Positions 9,362-18,504 of a stretch of DNA of 64,000 bases are shown piece after piece. The notes under the pieces were generated by a model, which did not search any database, was not told where the DNA came from, and worked only from the letters and a program-made list of their open reading frames with translations. How positions within the stretch are numbered: the first letter of the stretch is position 1; each line of letters begins with the position of its first letter. The position numbers and the translations under genes are program-made. The stretch lies in assembly GCF_030812295.1 (NCBI RefSeq), contig NZ_JAUSSK010000001.1, forward strand, positions 1-64,000. Reading direction: 5' to 3'. This stretch comes from Luteibacter jiangsuensis (GTDB lineage: Bacteria; Pseudomonadota; Gammaproteobacteria; Xanthomonadales; Rhodanobacteraceae).

Positions 9362-10036
9362 ATGGCAGAGTCCCTGCGCGACCAGTTGTTGAAGAGTGGC
9401 CTCGTGAAGGAAATTCGCGAGGAAAAACGGAAGTCGGCGCCTCCGGCGCGGCAGGGTGGCAATACCTCCGCCAGCGGCCAGCCGTATGCCGGCGATCGCC
9501 CGAAGCAGGGCGGCAAGCCGCATGGCGGCGGTAACGCCCGGAACAAGGGCGGTCAGAATCCGGCGGGTCGTCCGCCCCGCCACGCGGGCAAGCCGGGTGC
9601 GCCCGCGCAACGCCCGCCGCGCAAAGATGGCGAGATCGACCTTGCCAAGGCTTATGCGATCCGCGCGCAAAATGAAGCCGCCGAGCGCCGCAGGGTGGAG
9701 GCGGAGGCGGCCGAGCAGGCACGGTTGCGCAAGGAGAAGAAGCGCAAGGTCGAGGATCTGCTGAAAGGCAAGGCTCTCAACCTGCCCGATGCCGACCAGG
9801 TGCGTCATTTTCCGTATGGAGAGAAGATTCGCCGCGTGTACGTCGACGCCGCGCAGCTGGCCGCCTTGAATGCCGGGGAACTCGGCGTCGTGCAGCAGGG
9901 GGGGCGTTACCTGGTGGTGGACAAGGCGGTGATCGAAGCATTGCGCGGCATCGCGCCGGAGTTCATCGCACTGATGGTCGATCCGAACGCGGCGGACGAG
10001 TCGGACGATGGGGTGCCTGACGATTTGATGTGGTGA
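9362..10036 (+). CDS. DUF2058 domain-containing protein (YaiL-like)
   Basis: A 224-residue protein of the DUF2058 family, annotated in E. coli as YaiL (nucleoprotein/polynucleotide-associated); its exact function is unknown. MAESLRDQLLKSGLVKEI is the family N terminus, followed by a long Gly/Arg/Pro/Lys-rich basic region (about residues 22-90), a charged helix with many Lys-Lys pairs, and a C-terminal domain containing HFPYGEKIRRVYVD. The basic low-complexity tract would suit nucleic-acid binding. The start is the ATG at 9362, 25 bases after slyX. Confidence 0.8.
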   Translation: MAESLRDQLLKSGLVKEIREEKRKSAPPARQGGNTSASGQPYAGDRPKQGGKPHGGGNARNKGGQNPAGRPPRHAGKPGAPAQRPPRKDGEIDLAKAYAIRAQNEAAERRRVEAEAAEQARLRKEKKRKVEDLLKGKALNLPDADQVRHFPYGEKIRRVYVDAAQLAALNAGELGVVQQGGRYLVVDKAVIEALRGIAPEFIALMVDPNAADESDDGVPDDLMW

Positions 10037-10040
10037 GTGA

Positions 10041-10168
10041 GGTGAGTCCGCGCTGTCGCGCGGATCGCCGCTGAAGCGGCTCCCACCAAGCAACAGCATC
10101 GCCGACAGGGTCGGCTCCCACTAGGGTCTGCGCAGGTCTTGGGTGGGAGCCGACCCTGTCGGCGATGG
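10041..10168. repeat. REP-like element cluster (three arms)
   Basis: Three related arms lie between two converging genes: GCGGATCGCCGCTGAAGCGG followed by CTCCCACC, then ATCGCCGACAGGGTCGGCTC, then GTGGGAGCCGACCCTGTCGG in the opposite direction. The first arm is a variant in which the inner palindrome has changed while the CTCCCAC end is kept. Confidence 0.8.
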
Positions 10169-10197
10169 CTCGGAGCCTTGAGTAGCCAGCCGGCGAG

Positions 10198-12285
10198 CTA
10201 CGCAGCCGGAGCGGATAGCTCCGGATTCTCCCAGCCTTCCTTTCTGGCGAAGCGCGCGCCGTGCTTCTGCTCGAGCTTCGCCAGGCGTTCGCGCACCGCG
10301 GCCACGCCCTCGCTGCGCACATACTGGATGGGACCGCCGCGGAAGGGCGCGAAGCCCGTGCCGAAGATGACGCCCGCATCCAGCAGGTCGGCATCGTCGA
10401 CGACGCTCTCGGCCAGACAGGCGATCGCTTCGTTGATCATGGGCAGGATCATGCGGTCCTGGATGTCCGGTGGCGGGACGTAGTCCGGATCGACTTCCGG
10501 TTTGTCCGGCTTGCCGTCCTTCCACACGTACAGGCCTTCGCCATTCTTCTTGCCGCGCTTGTTCGCGGCGAGCCGGTCTTCCAGGCCCTGTGGAATCTCC
10601 AGGCCGAGGAAAGGCGCGAGTTCCTTACCCACCGAGGCGCAGACATCGAGTCCGACGGTGTCGGCCAGTTCGATCGGTCCCATGGGCATGCCGAATTTCT
10701 TCGCTTCGCGGTCGAGCACCGGCCCCGGTACGCCTTCGTTGTACAGGCGCATCGCTTCCATCAGGTAAGGCATGAGGATGCGGTTGACCAGGAAGCCCGG
10801 CGTTCCCTTCACCGGCACGGGAAGCTTGCCGATCGCCTTGCAGAAGGCGAGGGCGCGCTTTTCGATCGCGGGATCGAGGGCGTCGTGGCGCACCACTTCC
10901 ACCAGCGGCATCTGCGCCACCGGGTTGAAGAAATGCAGGCCGAGGAAACGTTGCGGCGCCTTCAGGCCCTGGCGGAGTTCGTCCAGCGGGATGGAAGACG
11001 TGTTGCTGGCGAGGATCTCGTCGGCCTGGAATTGCGGCTCGATCGCCGCATAGAGCGCGTGCTTGGCTTCGGGGTTCTCGAAGATGGCCTCGATGGCGAG
11101 ATCCGCATCGGCGACGCCCTTGCCCTCCACGTCGGCGCGCAGGCGGGCGACGGCGGCATCGACCTTGGCCGGCGCCCGCAGTTTCTTCTCGAACAACGCG
11201 CGGGCACGCTTGATCGCGGGTTCGACGAAACGGAGTTCGCGGTCCTGCAGCGTCACGTCGAAGCCTTTGAGCGCGGACCACGCGGCGATATCGCCACCCA
11301 TCGTGCCGGCACCCACCACGTGCACGTGCTTGATGCCGTGATCCGTCCCGCCGCCGAGCCCCTTGAGGCGTTCCTGCAGGAAAAAGATGCGGATGAGGTT
11401 ACGCGCGGTCGACGTCGTGGCGAGTTTCGCCACCGACTTCGCTTCCAGCTTGAGGCGTTGCTGGATGTTGCCGCCGCCACGTGCCCAGACGTCGATCAGC
11501 GCGAACGGGGCGGGGTAGTGCTCCCGGCGCACCTTGGCGGCCGTCTGCTTGCGCACCATGGGCGCGAGGATGGCCCGCGCGGGCAGGGTGTTCGTGGCCC
11601 ATGCCTTGGCCCGCTGCGCGAACGGCCGCACCTGCGGACGCCTTGCCAGGTCGCGGGCCTCGGCCAGGAGTTCGTCGGGACGGGCGAGGCGATCGACCAG
11701 GCCGACGGCTTTTGCGCGGCGTGCGTTGAACGGTTTTCCGGTGAGCATGGCTTGCAACGCATCCGGTGCGCCGATCAGGCGCGGCAGGCGGGCGCTGCCA
11801 CCCCATCCCGGATGGATGCCGAGCATGACCTCGGGCAAGCCGATCTTCGTGGCATCGTCATCGGCGGCGATGCGCAGGCGGCAGGCCAGCGCGAGTTCGG
11901 TACCGCCACCCATGCAGGCGCCGTGGATGGCGGCGACGGTCGGGCAGGGCAGGCGGGCGAGGCGTTCGAAGACGCGCTGGCCGTTCTCGATATTGTCGAG
12001 CACGGTGCCGGTCTGCGCATACTCCACGAATTCCCGGATATCGGCGCCCACCGCGAAACCCAGGGGCTTCGCCGAGTGGATGACGACTCCCTTGGGGTTT
12101 TCGATGGCGAGGCGCTCGACGAGGGTGTCCAGTTCGTCGAGCACCTCGCGCGACAGCGCGTTGGCGCTGGCGCCCTCGCGATCGAGGGTGAGGACGACGA
12201 TGCCGTCGTCGCCCACGCTGGTCTTCCAGTGCTTGAATCGAAGTCCTTCGAACATGGCGGGTCGTACGGTGGCGAATGAGCGCAT
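10198..12285 (-). CDS. fadJ: Multifunctional fatty-acid oxidation protein: enoyl-CoA hydratase / 3-hydroxyacyl-CoA dehydrogenase
   Basis: A 695-residue FadJ/FadB-type enzyme for the hydration and NAD-dependent dehydrogenation steps of beta-oxidation. The N-terminal third is a crotonase domain with the oxyanion-hole region IHGACMGGGTELALACRLRI. The next part is a Rossmann domain with HVVGAGTMGGDIAAW, then the 3-hydroxyacyl-CoA dehydrogenase C-terminal repeats. I start at ATG 12285, seven bases after GGAAAGG; a later ATG at 12255 is possible but lacks a ribosome site. The thiolase partner (fadA/fadI) is not adjacent, so the symbol is by resemblance only. Confidence 0.85.
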   Translation of the reverse strand: MRSFATVRPAMFEGLRFKHWKTSVGDDGIVVLTLDREGASANALSREVLDELDTLVERLAIENPKGVVIHSAKPLGFAVGADIREFVEYAQTGTVLDNIENGQRVFERLARLPCPTVAAIHGACMGGGTELALACRLRIAADDDATKIGLPEVMLGIHPGWGGSARLPRLIGAPDALQAMLTGKPFNARRAKAVGLVDRLARPDELLAEARDLARRPQVRPFAQRAKAWATNTLPARAILAPMVRKQTAAKVRREHYPAPFALIDVWARGGGNIQQRLKLEAKSVAKLATTSTARNLIRIFFLQERLKGLGGGTDHGIKHVHVVGAGTMGGDIAAWSALKGFDVTLQDRELRFVEPAIKRARALFEKKLRAPAKVDAAVARLRADVEGKGVADADLAIEAIFENPEAKHALYAAIEPQFQADEILASNTSSIPLDELRQGLKAPQRFLGLHFFNPVAQMPLVEVVRHDALDPAIEKRALAFCKAIGKLPVPVKGTPGFLVNRILMPYLMEAMRLYNEGVPGPVLDREAKKFGMPMGPIELADTVGLDVCASVGKELAPFLGLEIPQGLEDRLAANKRGKKNGEGLYVWKDGKPDKPEVDPDYVPPPDIQDRMILPMINEAIACLAESVVDDADLLDAGVIFGTGFAPFRGGPIQYVRSEGVAAVRERLAKLEQKHGARFARKEGWENPELSAPAA

Positions 12286-12417
12286 CACCATACCTTTCCG
12301 CCGGGACGAATGCGAGATACCCCGCCGTATGGTGTGCCCCTGGGCGGGCGGGGCGACGGCTGGCGCGGGGCCGGGGATGGGCGGATACTTCGCGCCACTC
12401 AAGCCGATCGACTGCCG

Positions 12418-12900
12418 ATGTCCGTGGATGCCAACGTAGGAAACGATGTCTTCGACCGCATTCTGTCGGCCTCGGGACCCCTGGTCGCCCTGAAGACGAA
12501 CGACCCGGCCCTGCTGGTCGAGCAGTTCCGCCTGGTCGCCCGGCGCACCGGGCAGGCCGTCTACCTTTGGCGCCATGCCGAGGGGCTGGTGAGCCTGCGT
12601 GACGCGCAGATGCGCGTACCGGGCTGCCTGCGCCTGGGCGATGCCCTGCGCTACATCTCGCAGAGCCTTCACTTCGGCGTGTACCTCCTCGACATGCCCA
12701 CCGGCGTGCCCAGCGCCACCGACGGTGCACTTTTACGGCAACTTTCGCGCGCGCAGACCGGACATGTCCGCCGGGTCGTGCTGCTCGGTGCGAGCCCCAG
12801 CCTGCTCGCCACCTTCGAGAACGACGTTGTGCGCGTGGAAGCCGACTGGCACGCGCGCTCGGCGGCACCCCGGTTGCGCGACGGTCGCTGGGTGGTCTGA
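12418..12900 (+). CDS. Conserved hypothetical protein upstream of a GGDEF-EAL gene
   Basis: I cannot name this 160-residue soluble protein. It has no signal peptide or membrane helix. The N-terminal half reads as an alternating helix/strand fold with VALKTNDPALLVEQFRLVAR and QAVYLWRHAEGLVSL, which faintly recalls the N-terminal domain of Ycf46-like AAA proteins. No Walker motif is present. It ends 3 bases before the GGDEF-EAL gene and is probably co-transcribed with it. The ATG at 12418 has a weak ribosome site; an upstream in-frame ATG at 12310 would add a low-complexity Gly/Arg stretch. Confidence 0.6.
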   Translation: MSVDANVGNDVFDRILSASGPLVALKTNDPALLVEQFRLVARRTGQAVYLWRHAEGLVSLRDAQMRVPGCLRLGDALRYISQSLHFGVYLLDMPTGVPSATDGALLRQLSRAQTGHVRRVVLLGASPSLLATFENDVVRVEADWHARSAAPRLRDGRWVV

Positions 12901-12903
12901 GCG

Positions 12904-15429
12904 ATGGCTGGCATGAAGGAATCCATCGGCGTGCTCATCTTCACGCCGCGGCGCGATATCCGCCGCGCGGTCTTCGATGCGCTCGACATGGATGGCGACT
13001 TCGTGCTGCTGAGCGCGCGCGATGCCACCCAGCTGGAAGCGCTGCTCGCCGACGCACCACCCTTGCACGTGGCCGTGTTCGGCGCGGATGGCAGCGCGGA
13101 CATGGCCCAGGGCCTGCGCATCCTGCGTGCTTCACCGAGGTATGCCTCGGTGCCGGTCGTCCATGTCGTCGACGACCGTCCGGGCGTGGCACCGGAAGGC
13201 GCCGTGGACTGGTTGCGCGAAGGCGCCATCGGTGTCGAGCTGGCGCAACGGGTGCGCGCGGCCATTCGTGGGCCGGCACCCGCGATCGGCCCCGAACCGC
13301 CGGACTGGCGCTTCGCCTTCGACGCCGGCGCGGCCTGGGTGATCGCCTCGACGCCCGGCGGATGCGTCGTCGAGAGCGGCGCGGCGATGGACCGGCTCTT
13401 CGCCGGCGAGGGGCCTGTGCAAGGGCGCCTGCTGGCGGAGATCTTCGCGCTGGCGGACGGCACCGCGTGGCCGGTGCCCGATGGCGAGGGGCTGGCCTGC
13501 ACCCTGCGCCGTCGTGACGGTGACGACATAGGCGGCGAGGTCGACGTCCGCCATATCGTCGACCGTGGCGAACACCGCATCGCCGTCGGTTTCCGCGACA
13601 TGCGCGCCGTGGACATGGCGGAGCGCGCACTGTCCTTGCTCGCCGTGCTGGACGCCTGTTCCAGTGACGACGAAGGGATGGGCGAGGCCGCGGCGATGCT
13701 CGCCGATGCCCTCGAACTCGACGTCGTGGCCGTCTGGTCGGCACTTCCCGAGAGCGAATACGGCCCCGAGGTGCTCGCGCGGATATGGAACGGGCCTGGT
13801 TCCGTCGAATGGCCCGACGCCTCCGACCTGCCGTTGCTCAAGGTGTGCCTTGGCGGCGAGACACTGTCGCGGCTCGCCGCCGGCGAGGACGCGCCGGTGA
13901 CCGATCCCCTCATCGACACGCTGGGCCTGCGTTCCTATGTATTGTTGCCCTTGCTGGACGAGCGCCGCAGCGTGCTCGGTGCCTTGCTCGCCGGCCGTCG
14001 CCGGACGGCCGGCGATGCACGTGTCCTCGGTCCCGCGTTACGCGCGGCCACCGCCCGGTTCGCCTCCGCGCTCGAACTGCGCCGGGCACGTGAGCAGGGC
14101 CGGGTGCGTGGGCTCATCGATACGCTCACCGCCCTGCCGAACCGACTGCTCTTCAACGACCGGCTCGAGACCACGATCCGCGAAGCGGAACGCACGGGCG
14201 AATGCTTTGCCACGCTGCTGGTCGACCTCGACCGCTTCAAGGGCATCAACGAGACGCTGGGTCACGGCGTGGGCGATCAGGTGCTCACCGCCCTGGCCAA
14301 GCGCCTGCGCGCCAGCGTACGTGCCTCCGACACCGTTGCGCGCTATGCGGGAGACGAGTTCACCCTGATCCTGCGCCATATCATCAAGCGCGACGACGTG
14401 TTGCGCATCGCCGAAAAAATAGTCCAGGCCATGGAGGTGCCGTTATCGCTGGAAGACGGTTCCGAACTCCAGGCGACCATCTCCGTCGGCATTTCGTTCT
14501 TTCCCGATGACGCCGTCGAGGGCGAGCTACTCCTGCGCCATGCCGACGAGGCGATGTACGGCGCGAAGAGCCTGGGCCGCAACAACTACCAGATCTACGC
14601 CGCCAACGTGGACGCCGCGCAGCAACAGCAGGCCGAGCTGAAGGTCCGTCTGCGCCATGCGGTACGCAACGACGAGCTGCGCGTGTTCTACCAGCCGCAG
14701 GTCGACGCCGTCACCGAGGACATCATCGGCATGGAGGCTCTGGTCCGCTGGGAGCACCCCGAGCTGGGCATGATCAGCCCGGCCTTCTTCATCCCGCTGG
14801 CCGAGGCAAGCGGCTTGATCGTGCCGATAGGCGAGTGGGTGCTGCGCACGGCCTGCGCACAGGCCAAGGCATGGGAAGCACGGTATGGACTGGGCCTGCG
14901 GATCGGCGTGAACCTGTCGGCGGTGCAGCTCATGCAGCAGAACCTCGCGGCCGTCGTGGCCTCCGCGCTACAGGACACCGGGCTGGATCCGCGGCAACTC
15001 GAACTCGAGGTCACCGAGAGCATCAGCGTGAAGACCGTGCCGCACCTGGTCGAGACGCTCGACGCCCTGCATGCGATGGGCTGTGGCATCGCCATCGACG
15101 ATTTCGGCACCGGTGCGGCCTCGCTCGACTACCTGCGCCGGTTGCCGGCCGACCGGATCAAGATCGACCAGAGCTTCGTCCGCAACATCGGCGTGGACCC
15201 CGACGACGAAGCCATCGTCCGCGCCACCATCGACGTGGCCCACCGGCTCAAGCGCGGGGTGGTGGCCGAGGGCGTCGAGATCGAGCAGCACCTGCAGTTC
15301 CTTCGTGCGAACGGCTGCGACGAGCTGCAGGGCTACCTGTTCTGCCGGCCGCTGCCCGTACCGAGCTTCGAGAAGCTGCTGGCCGAACGGGAGCGCCTGG
15401 TGAGCGAAGGGCAGGCCGTCCCGGCCTGA
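12904..15429 (+). CDS. GGDEF-EAL bifunctional-type c-di-GMP protein with degenerate receiver and GAF-like region
   Basis: An 841-residue soluble signalling protein. Residues ~7-120 resemble a response-regulator receiver, but I do not see the usual acidic pair, so it is probably a pseudo-receiver. A PAS/GAF-like sensor region follows (~135-395). The GGDEF domain (~400-560) has the active-site variant AGDEF and an upstream RASD I-site. The EAL domain (~580-830) has the catalytic-type motifs EALVRW, ELEVTES, DDFGTG and AEGVE. It therefore looks competent as a phosphodiesterase; cyclase activity is uncertain. It follows the unknown 160-residue gene by 3 bases. Confidence 0.9.
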   Translation: MAGMKESIGVLIFTPRRDIRRAVFDALDMDGDFVLLSARDATQLEALLADAPPLHVAVFGADGSADMAQGLRILRASPRYASVPVVHVVDDRPGVAPEGAVDWLREGAIGVELAQRVRAAIRGPAPAIGPEPPDWRFAFDAGAAWVIASTPGGCVVESGAAMDRLFAGEGPVQGRLLAEIFALADGTAWPVPDGEGLACTLRRRDGDDIGGEVDVRHIVDRGEHRIAVGFRDMRAVDMAERALSLLAVLDACSSDDEGMGEAAAMLADALELDVVAVWSALPESEYGPEVLARIWNGPGSVEWPDASDLPLLKVCLGGETLSRLAAGEDAPVTDPLIDTLGLRSYVLLPLLDERRSVLGALLAGRRRTAGDARVLGPALRAATARFASALELRRAREQGRVRGLIDTLTALPNRLLFNDRLETTIREAERTGECFATLLVDLDRFKGINETLGHGVGDQVLTALAKRLRASVRASDTVARYAGDEFTLILRHIIKRDDVLRIAEKIVQAMEVPLSLEDGSELQATISVGISFFPDDAVEGELLLRHADEAMYGAKSLGRNNYQIYAANVDAAQQQQAELKVRLRHAVRNDELRVFYQPQVDAVTEDIIGMEALVRWEHPELGMISPAFFIPLAEASGLIVPIGEWVLRTACAQAKAWEARYGLGLRIGVNLSAVQLMQQNLAAVVASALQDTGLDPRQLELEVTESISVKTVPHLVETLDALHAMGCGIAIDDFGTGAASLDYLRRLPADRIKIDQSFVRNIGVDPDDEAIVRATIDVAHRLKRGVVAEGVEIEQHLQFLRANGCDELQGYLFCRPLPVPSFEKLLAERERLVSEGQAVPA

Positions 15430-15517
15430 TACCCTGTGGGGGGTGGGGCTCCCGCTTGAGGTCCAGGTTCGGGCCCGCATGTCCCCCAGTGGGGACGACT
15501 CCGGACCGTCCACAATG

Positions 15518-15544
15518 AACTTGCAAGGCGCCCGCATGTCTCAG
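15518..15544 (+). promoter_or_regulatory. Sigma-E-type autoregulatory promoter upstream of rpoE
   Basis: GAACTT (15518-15523), a 15-base spacer and GTCTCA (15539-15544) match the RpoE consensus and lie about 45 bases before the rpoE start codon. The pattern is nearly identical to the site before fkpA, supporting a shared sigma factor. Confidence 0.7.
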
Positions 15545-15588
15545 CTGCGCCCGCGACTGGCCCCGATAGAGTTGAGGAGACGGCCCGG

Positions 15589-16185
15589 ATGGGCGAAAAC
15601 GAATTGGATCAAGCACTTGTCGAACGGGTGCAGCAAGGGGATCGCCGCGCCTTCGACCTGCTGGTCCGCAAGTACCAGCACAAAGTCATCGCGCTGATCT
15701 CGCGCTACGTGCACGACCGGACCGAGTGCGAGGACATCGCCCAGGAAGCTTTCGTGCGCGCCTGGCGCGCGCTGAAGTCCTTCCGGGGCGAGAGCGCGTT
15801 CTACACCTGGCTGTACAAGATCGCCGTGAACACGGCCAAGAACCACCTGGTGGCCATGGGCCGCCGCCCGCCCACCGGCGATATCGACATCGAGGATGCC
15901 GTCTACGTGCCCGGGGCCACCCGCATGCACGAAAGCGCCACCCCCGAGCGTGAAATGATGCGTGAACAGGTGGAACAAACGGTGTTTTCCACTGTCCAAG
16001 CCTTGCCCGAAGAACTTCGGGCCGCGATTACCCTGCGCGAGGTGGATGGCAAGAGCTACGAGGAGATTGCCGTCATCATGGACTGTCCCATTGGAACCGT
16101 CCGTTCGCGTATTTTCAGGGCTCGTGAAGCCATCGACCAGAAACTGCGGCCGCTGTTGTCCGACCGCGAGGACCACAACCCATGA
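15589..16185 (+). CDS. rpoE: RNA polymerase sigma-E factor
   Basis: An ECF sigma factor of 198 residues controlling the envelope-stress response. Region 2 contains the DIAQEAFVRAWRALKSF motif and FYTWLYKIAVNTAKN; region 4 contains LPEELRAAITLREVDGKSYEEIA and GTVRSRIFRARE. The sequence and the rpoE-rseA-mucD order match the AlgU/RpoE group. The next gene overlaps by 4 bases (ATGA). A sigma-E-type promoter lies upstream, so it probably activates itself. Confidence 0.97.
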   Translation: MGENELDQALVERVQQGDRRAFDLLVRKYQHKVIALISRYVHDRTECEDIAQEAFVRAWRALKSFRGESAFYTWLYKIAVNTAKNHLVAMGRRPPTGDIDIEDAVYVPGATRMHESATPEREMMREQVEQTVFSTVQALPEELRAAITLREVDGKSYEEIAVIMDCPIGTVRSRIFRAREAIDQKLRPLLSDREDHNP

Positions 16186-16832
16186 GCGAAGCCAATCGGG
16201 AAATTCTCTCCGCCGGTATGGACGGAGAGCTGTCACGGGAGGAAATCCGCTTCCTGCTACGTCGTCTCGAGGCCGATCCGGTCCTCGCCGATACGTGGGC
16301 GCGCTTTCATGTGGCGCGTGACGGACTGCGCAAGCAGGGTGCGCCGCTGGCCTCCGGCGATTTCGCCAGCCGGGTCATGGCGGCCATCGAGGCGGAGCCC
16401 AGCACCGTGGCCGCCCCGCGCAGGCGCTGGTTGCAGTGGTCGGCGGGTGGCGCCATCGCTGCCAGCGTCGCGGTTGCCGCATTGATGATCTCCCAGCCCG
16501 CCGGCAACCGTCCGGGCACGGCGGATATCGCCCAGCACGCACCCACCGTCGGAGATTCCCCGCTGGCCGATGCCACGCCCGCACCTGCCGCGGCACCCGT
16601 CGCGCCGCAGTGGCTCAGCGGTGGCAGCAGCATGGCCTCCCAGTTCACCCAGAAGGCCGCCTTCGACAGTTCGGAAGACGGCGGAGCCGCGGCCTACCTG
16701 CCGCGTTCAACGCCTTACCAGATTCACCGCGCCCGGGCCGCCACAGCCCCGGAAGGCAATGGCTACATGCTGATGATCCGTCCCGACGGTACCCGGTATG
16801 TGCAGCCGGTCGTCGTGCCGCAGGCTCGCTGA
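16182..16832 (+). CDS. rseA: Anti-sigma-E factor RseA
   Basis: A 216-residue single-pass inner-membrane protein that holds RpoE inactive until cleaved. Residues ~1-75 form the RseA N-terminal domain (EILSAGMDGELSREEIRFLL); a transmembrane helix lies at about 88-108 (SAGGAIAASVAVAALMI); the rest is periplasmic. It overlaps rpoE by 4 bases, so the two are translationally coupled. No rseB follows, unlike enteric operons; mucD comes next. Confidence 0.9.
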   Translation: MSEANREILSAGMDGELSREEIRFLLRRLEADPVLADTWARFHVARDGLRKQGAPLASGDFASRVMAAIEAEPSTVAAPRRRWLQWSAGGAIAASVAVAALMISQPAGNRPGTADIAQHAPTVGDSPLADATPAPAAAPVAPQWLSGGSSMASQFTQKAAFDSSEDGGAAAYLPRSTPYQIHRARAATAPEGNGYMLMIRPDGTRYVQPVVVPQAR

Positions 16833-16957
16833 GCCACGGCGCATGTTCCGCACGCGCCTGACGTCCCCGGGCGCGTTTATTCTCTGAAGTTAGTAACGAT
16901 ACGTGCGGGGTCATTCCTCGCACGGGCAGCCGTGGTTAGGTAAAAAGGAGGAAATCG

Positions 16958-18379
16958 ATGGCTCACTGGCATGCACGCGCGCTACTCGGTGGCGCACTGC
17001 TCGTGGTAACGGCGGGCGCGCAGGCGCAATCGTTGCCGGATTTCACCGGCATCGTCGAAAAATATGCGCCCGCCGTGGTTCACGTGGAAGCGAAGACAAC
17101 GGGGGCGGCCCGTAAGACACGCGGCAGCCCCGACGCCGCGCCCGACGACCAGGAAGAGCTGCTGCGGCGATTCTTCGGCATGCCGGGCGTGCCCACGCCA
17201 CCGCGCGAGCAGACCTCGCTGGGCTCGGGTTTCATCATTTCCGCGGACGGCTACATCCTCACCAACGATCATGTCGTCGACGACGCCGACGAGGTGAAGG
17301 TCCGCCTGCAGGATCGCCGCACCTTCACCGCGAAGGTCGTCGGCAAGGATCCCCAGTACGACATCGCGTTGTTGAAAGTGGACGGCGGTGCATTGCCGAC
17401 GGTCACCATCGGCGATTCGCGCACGGTGAAGCGGGGCCAGTGGGCCCTTGCCATCGGTTCGCCGTTCGGCCTGGACGCCACCGTGACCCATGGCATCATC
17501 AGTGCTGTCGGCCGTAACCTCGGCAGCGGCGACCAGCCGTATACGTCCTTCATCCAGACGGACGTGCCGATCAATCGCGGCAACTCGGGCGGGCCGCTGT
17601 TCAACCTCCAGGGCCAGGTCATCGGCGTGAACTCGCAGATCTACTCCACATCGGGCGGTTACCAGGGCCTCTCGTTCTCGATCCCGATCGATGTCGCGAT
17701 GAACGTCGTGCAGCAGATCAAGGAGAAGGGCTATGTGTCGCGGGGCATGCTCGGCGTCACCGTGCAGCCTGTCGACCAGTTCGTGAAGAATCTCGACCTT
17801 CCCGACGCCAACGGAGCCCTCGTGGCGCAGGTCACCCCTGGAAGCGGCGCCGACAAGGCCGGTATCAAGCAGGGCGACGTGATCCTCTCGTTCAACGGCA
17901 CGCCGATCACCCAGTCGCCTGACCTGCCGCCCCTGGTCGGTATCACCAAGCCGGGTTCCATGGCGAAGGTGGAGATCCTGCGCGACCACAAGAAGCAGGT
18001 GCTCGACGTCAAGGTCGGCGAGCTGCCGCGCGACAAGAACGCCCTGGCCGCCGCGGCCGGTGGCGACGAGGGGCCGGCCGGCGGTTCGGCCGCGGCCCTG
18101 GGCATGTCCGTGCAGGACATCGATGCCTCGGCCCGCGCGGAACTCGGCCTGAAGGCGGGCGAGGGCGTGGTGGTCAGCCGGATCACCGGGCGCGCCGCGG
18201 CAAATGCCGGCCTGCAGTCGGGCGACGTGGTCCTCATGGTCAACCAGAAGCGTATCGGCAGCGCCGCCGCCTTCCGTGATGCCGTAAAGGGCATCAAGCC
18301 CGGCGATACGGCCATGCTCCTGGTCCGCCGCGACGATTCCACCCGCTTCGTCGGGGTTACCGTCCCAAGCGAGCGCTGA
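16958..18379 (+). CDS. mucD: DegP/MucD-type periplasmic serine protease (Do family)
   Basis: A 473-residue secreted quality-control protease with two PDZ domains. It has a signal peptide (LLGGALLVVTAGAQA), the trypsin-like domain with catalytic triad His105 (NDHVVDD), Asp135 (DIALLKVD) and Ser210 (GNSGGPL), then PDZ1 (~265-355) and PDZ2 (~380-470). The ribosome site AAGGAGGAAATCG is very strong. It lies 125 bases after rseA and is the third gene of the envelope-stress locus. A possible separate start signal in the gap, GAAGTT-N16-GGTCAT, is much weaker than the rpoE site. Confidence 0.95.
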   Translation: MAHWHARALLGGALLVVTAGAQAQSLPDFTGIVEKYAPAVVHVEAKTTGAARKTRGSPDAAPDDQEELLRRFFGMPGVPTPPREQTSLGSGFIISADGYILTNDHVVDDADEVKVRLQDRRTFTAKVVGKDPQYDIALLKVDGGALPTVTIGDSRTVKRGQWALAIGSPFGLDATVTHGIISAVGRNLGSGDQPYTSFIQTDVPINRGNSGGPLFNLQGQVIGVNSQIYSTSGGYQGLSFSIPIDVAMNVVQQIKEKGYVSRGMLGVTVQPVDQFVKNLDLPDANGALVAQVTPGSGADKAGIKQGDVILSFNGTPITQSPDLPPLVGITKPGSMAKVEILRDHKKQVLDVKVGELPRDKNALAAAAGGDEGPAGGSAAALGMSVQDIDASARAELGLKAGEGVVVSRITGRAAANAGLQSGDVVLMVNQKRIGSAAAFRDAVKGIKPGDTAMLLVRRDDSTRFVGVTVPSER

Positions 18380-18383
18380 GGCC

Positions 18384-18414
18384 AGGCCGGCCGCCGCTCG
18401 GCGGCGGTCGGCCT
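18384..18414 (+). terminator. Strong hairpin after mucD, possible terminator
   Basis: A 14-base stem with one G-T wobble and a TCG loop, running from AGGCCGGCCGCCGC to GCGGCGGTCGGCCT, begins 5 bases after the mucD stop. Only TTCC follows, so it may stop or protect the transcript rather than act as a classic intrinsic terminator. Confidence 0.45.
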
Positions 18415-18418
18415 TCCA

Positions 18419-18427
18419 TGCGATAAT
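18419..18427 (+). promoter_or_regulatory. Possible extended -10 promoter of lepA
   Basis: TG-C-GATAAT at 18419-18427 resembles an extended -10 element, about 80 bases before lepA and directly after the mucD hairpin. No good -35 box is visible. Confidence 0.35.
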
Positions 18428-18504
18428 GCGGGATTCGCGCTGGCCAAAAGGCCGGCGCGCGTCGTTCGCGCCGCGAGCGATGGTGAACGTGACCACGGCG
18501 CTCC

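Noticed and set aside
10261-12279. 672-codon frame opposite the FadJ-like gene
   Set aside because: Antisense shadow of a real gene, with no recognisable domain or ribosome site.
16886-16914. Separate sigma-E promoter for mucD (GAAGTT-N16-GGTCAT)
   Set aside because: Both hexamers and the spacing differ from the two strong sites; read-through from rpoE explains expression.
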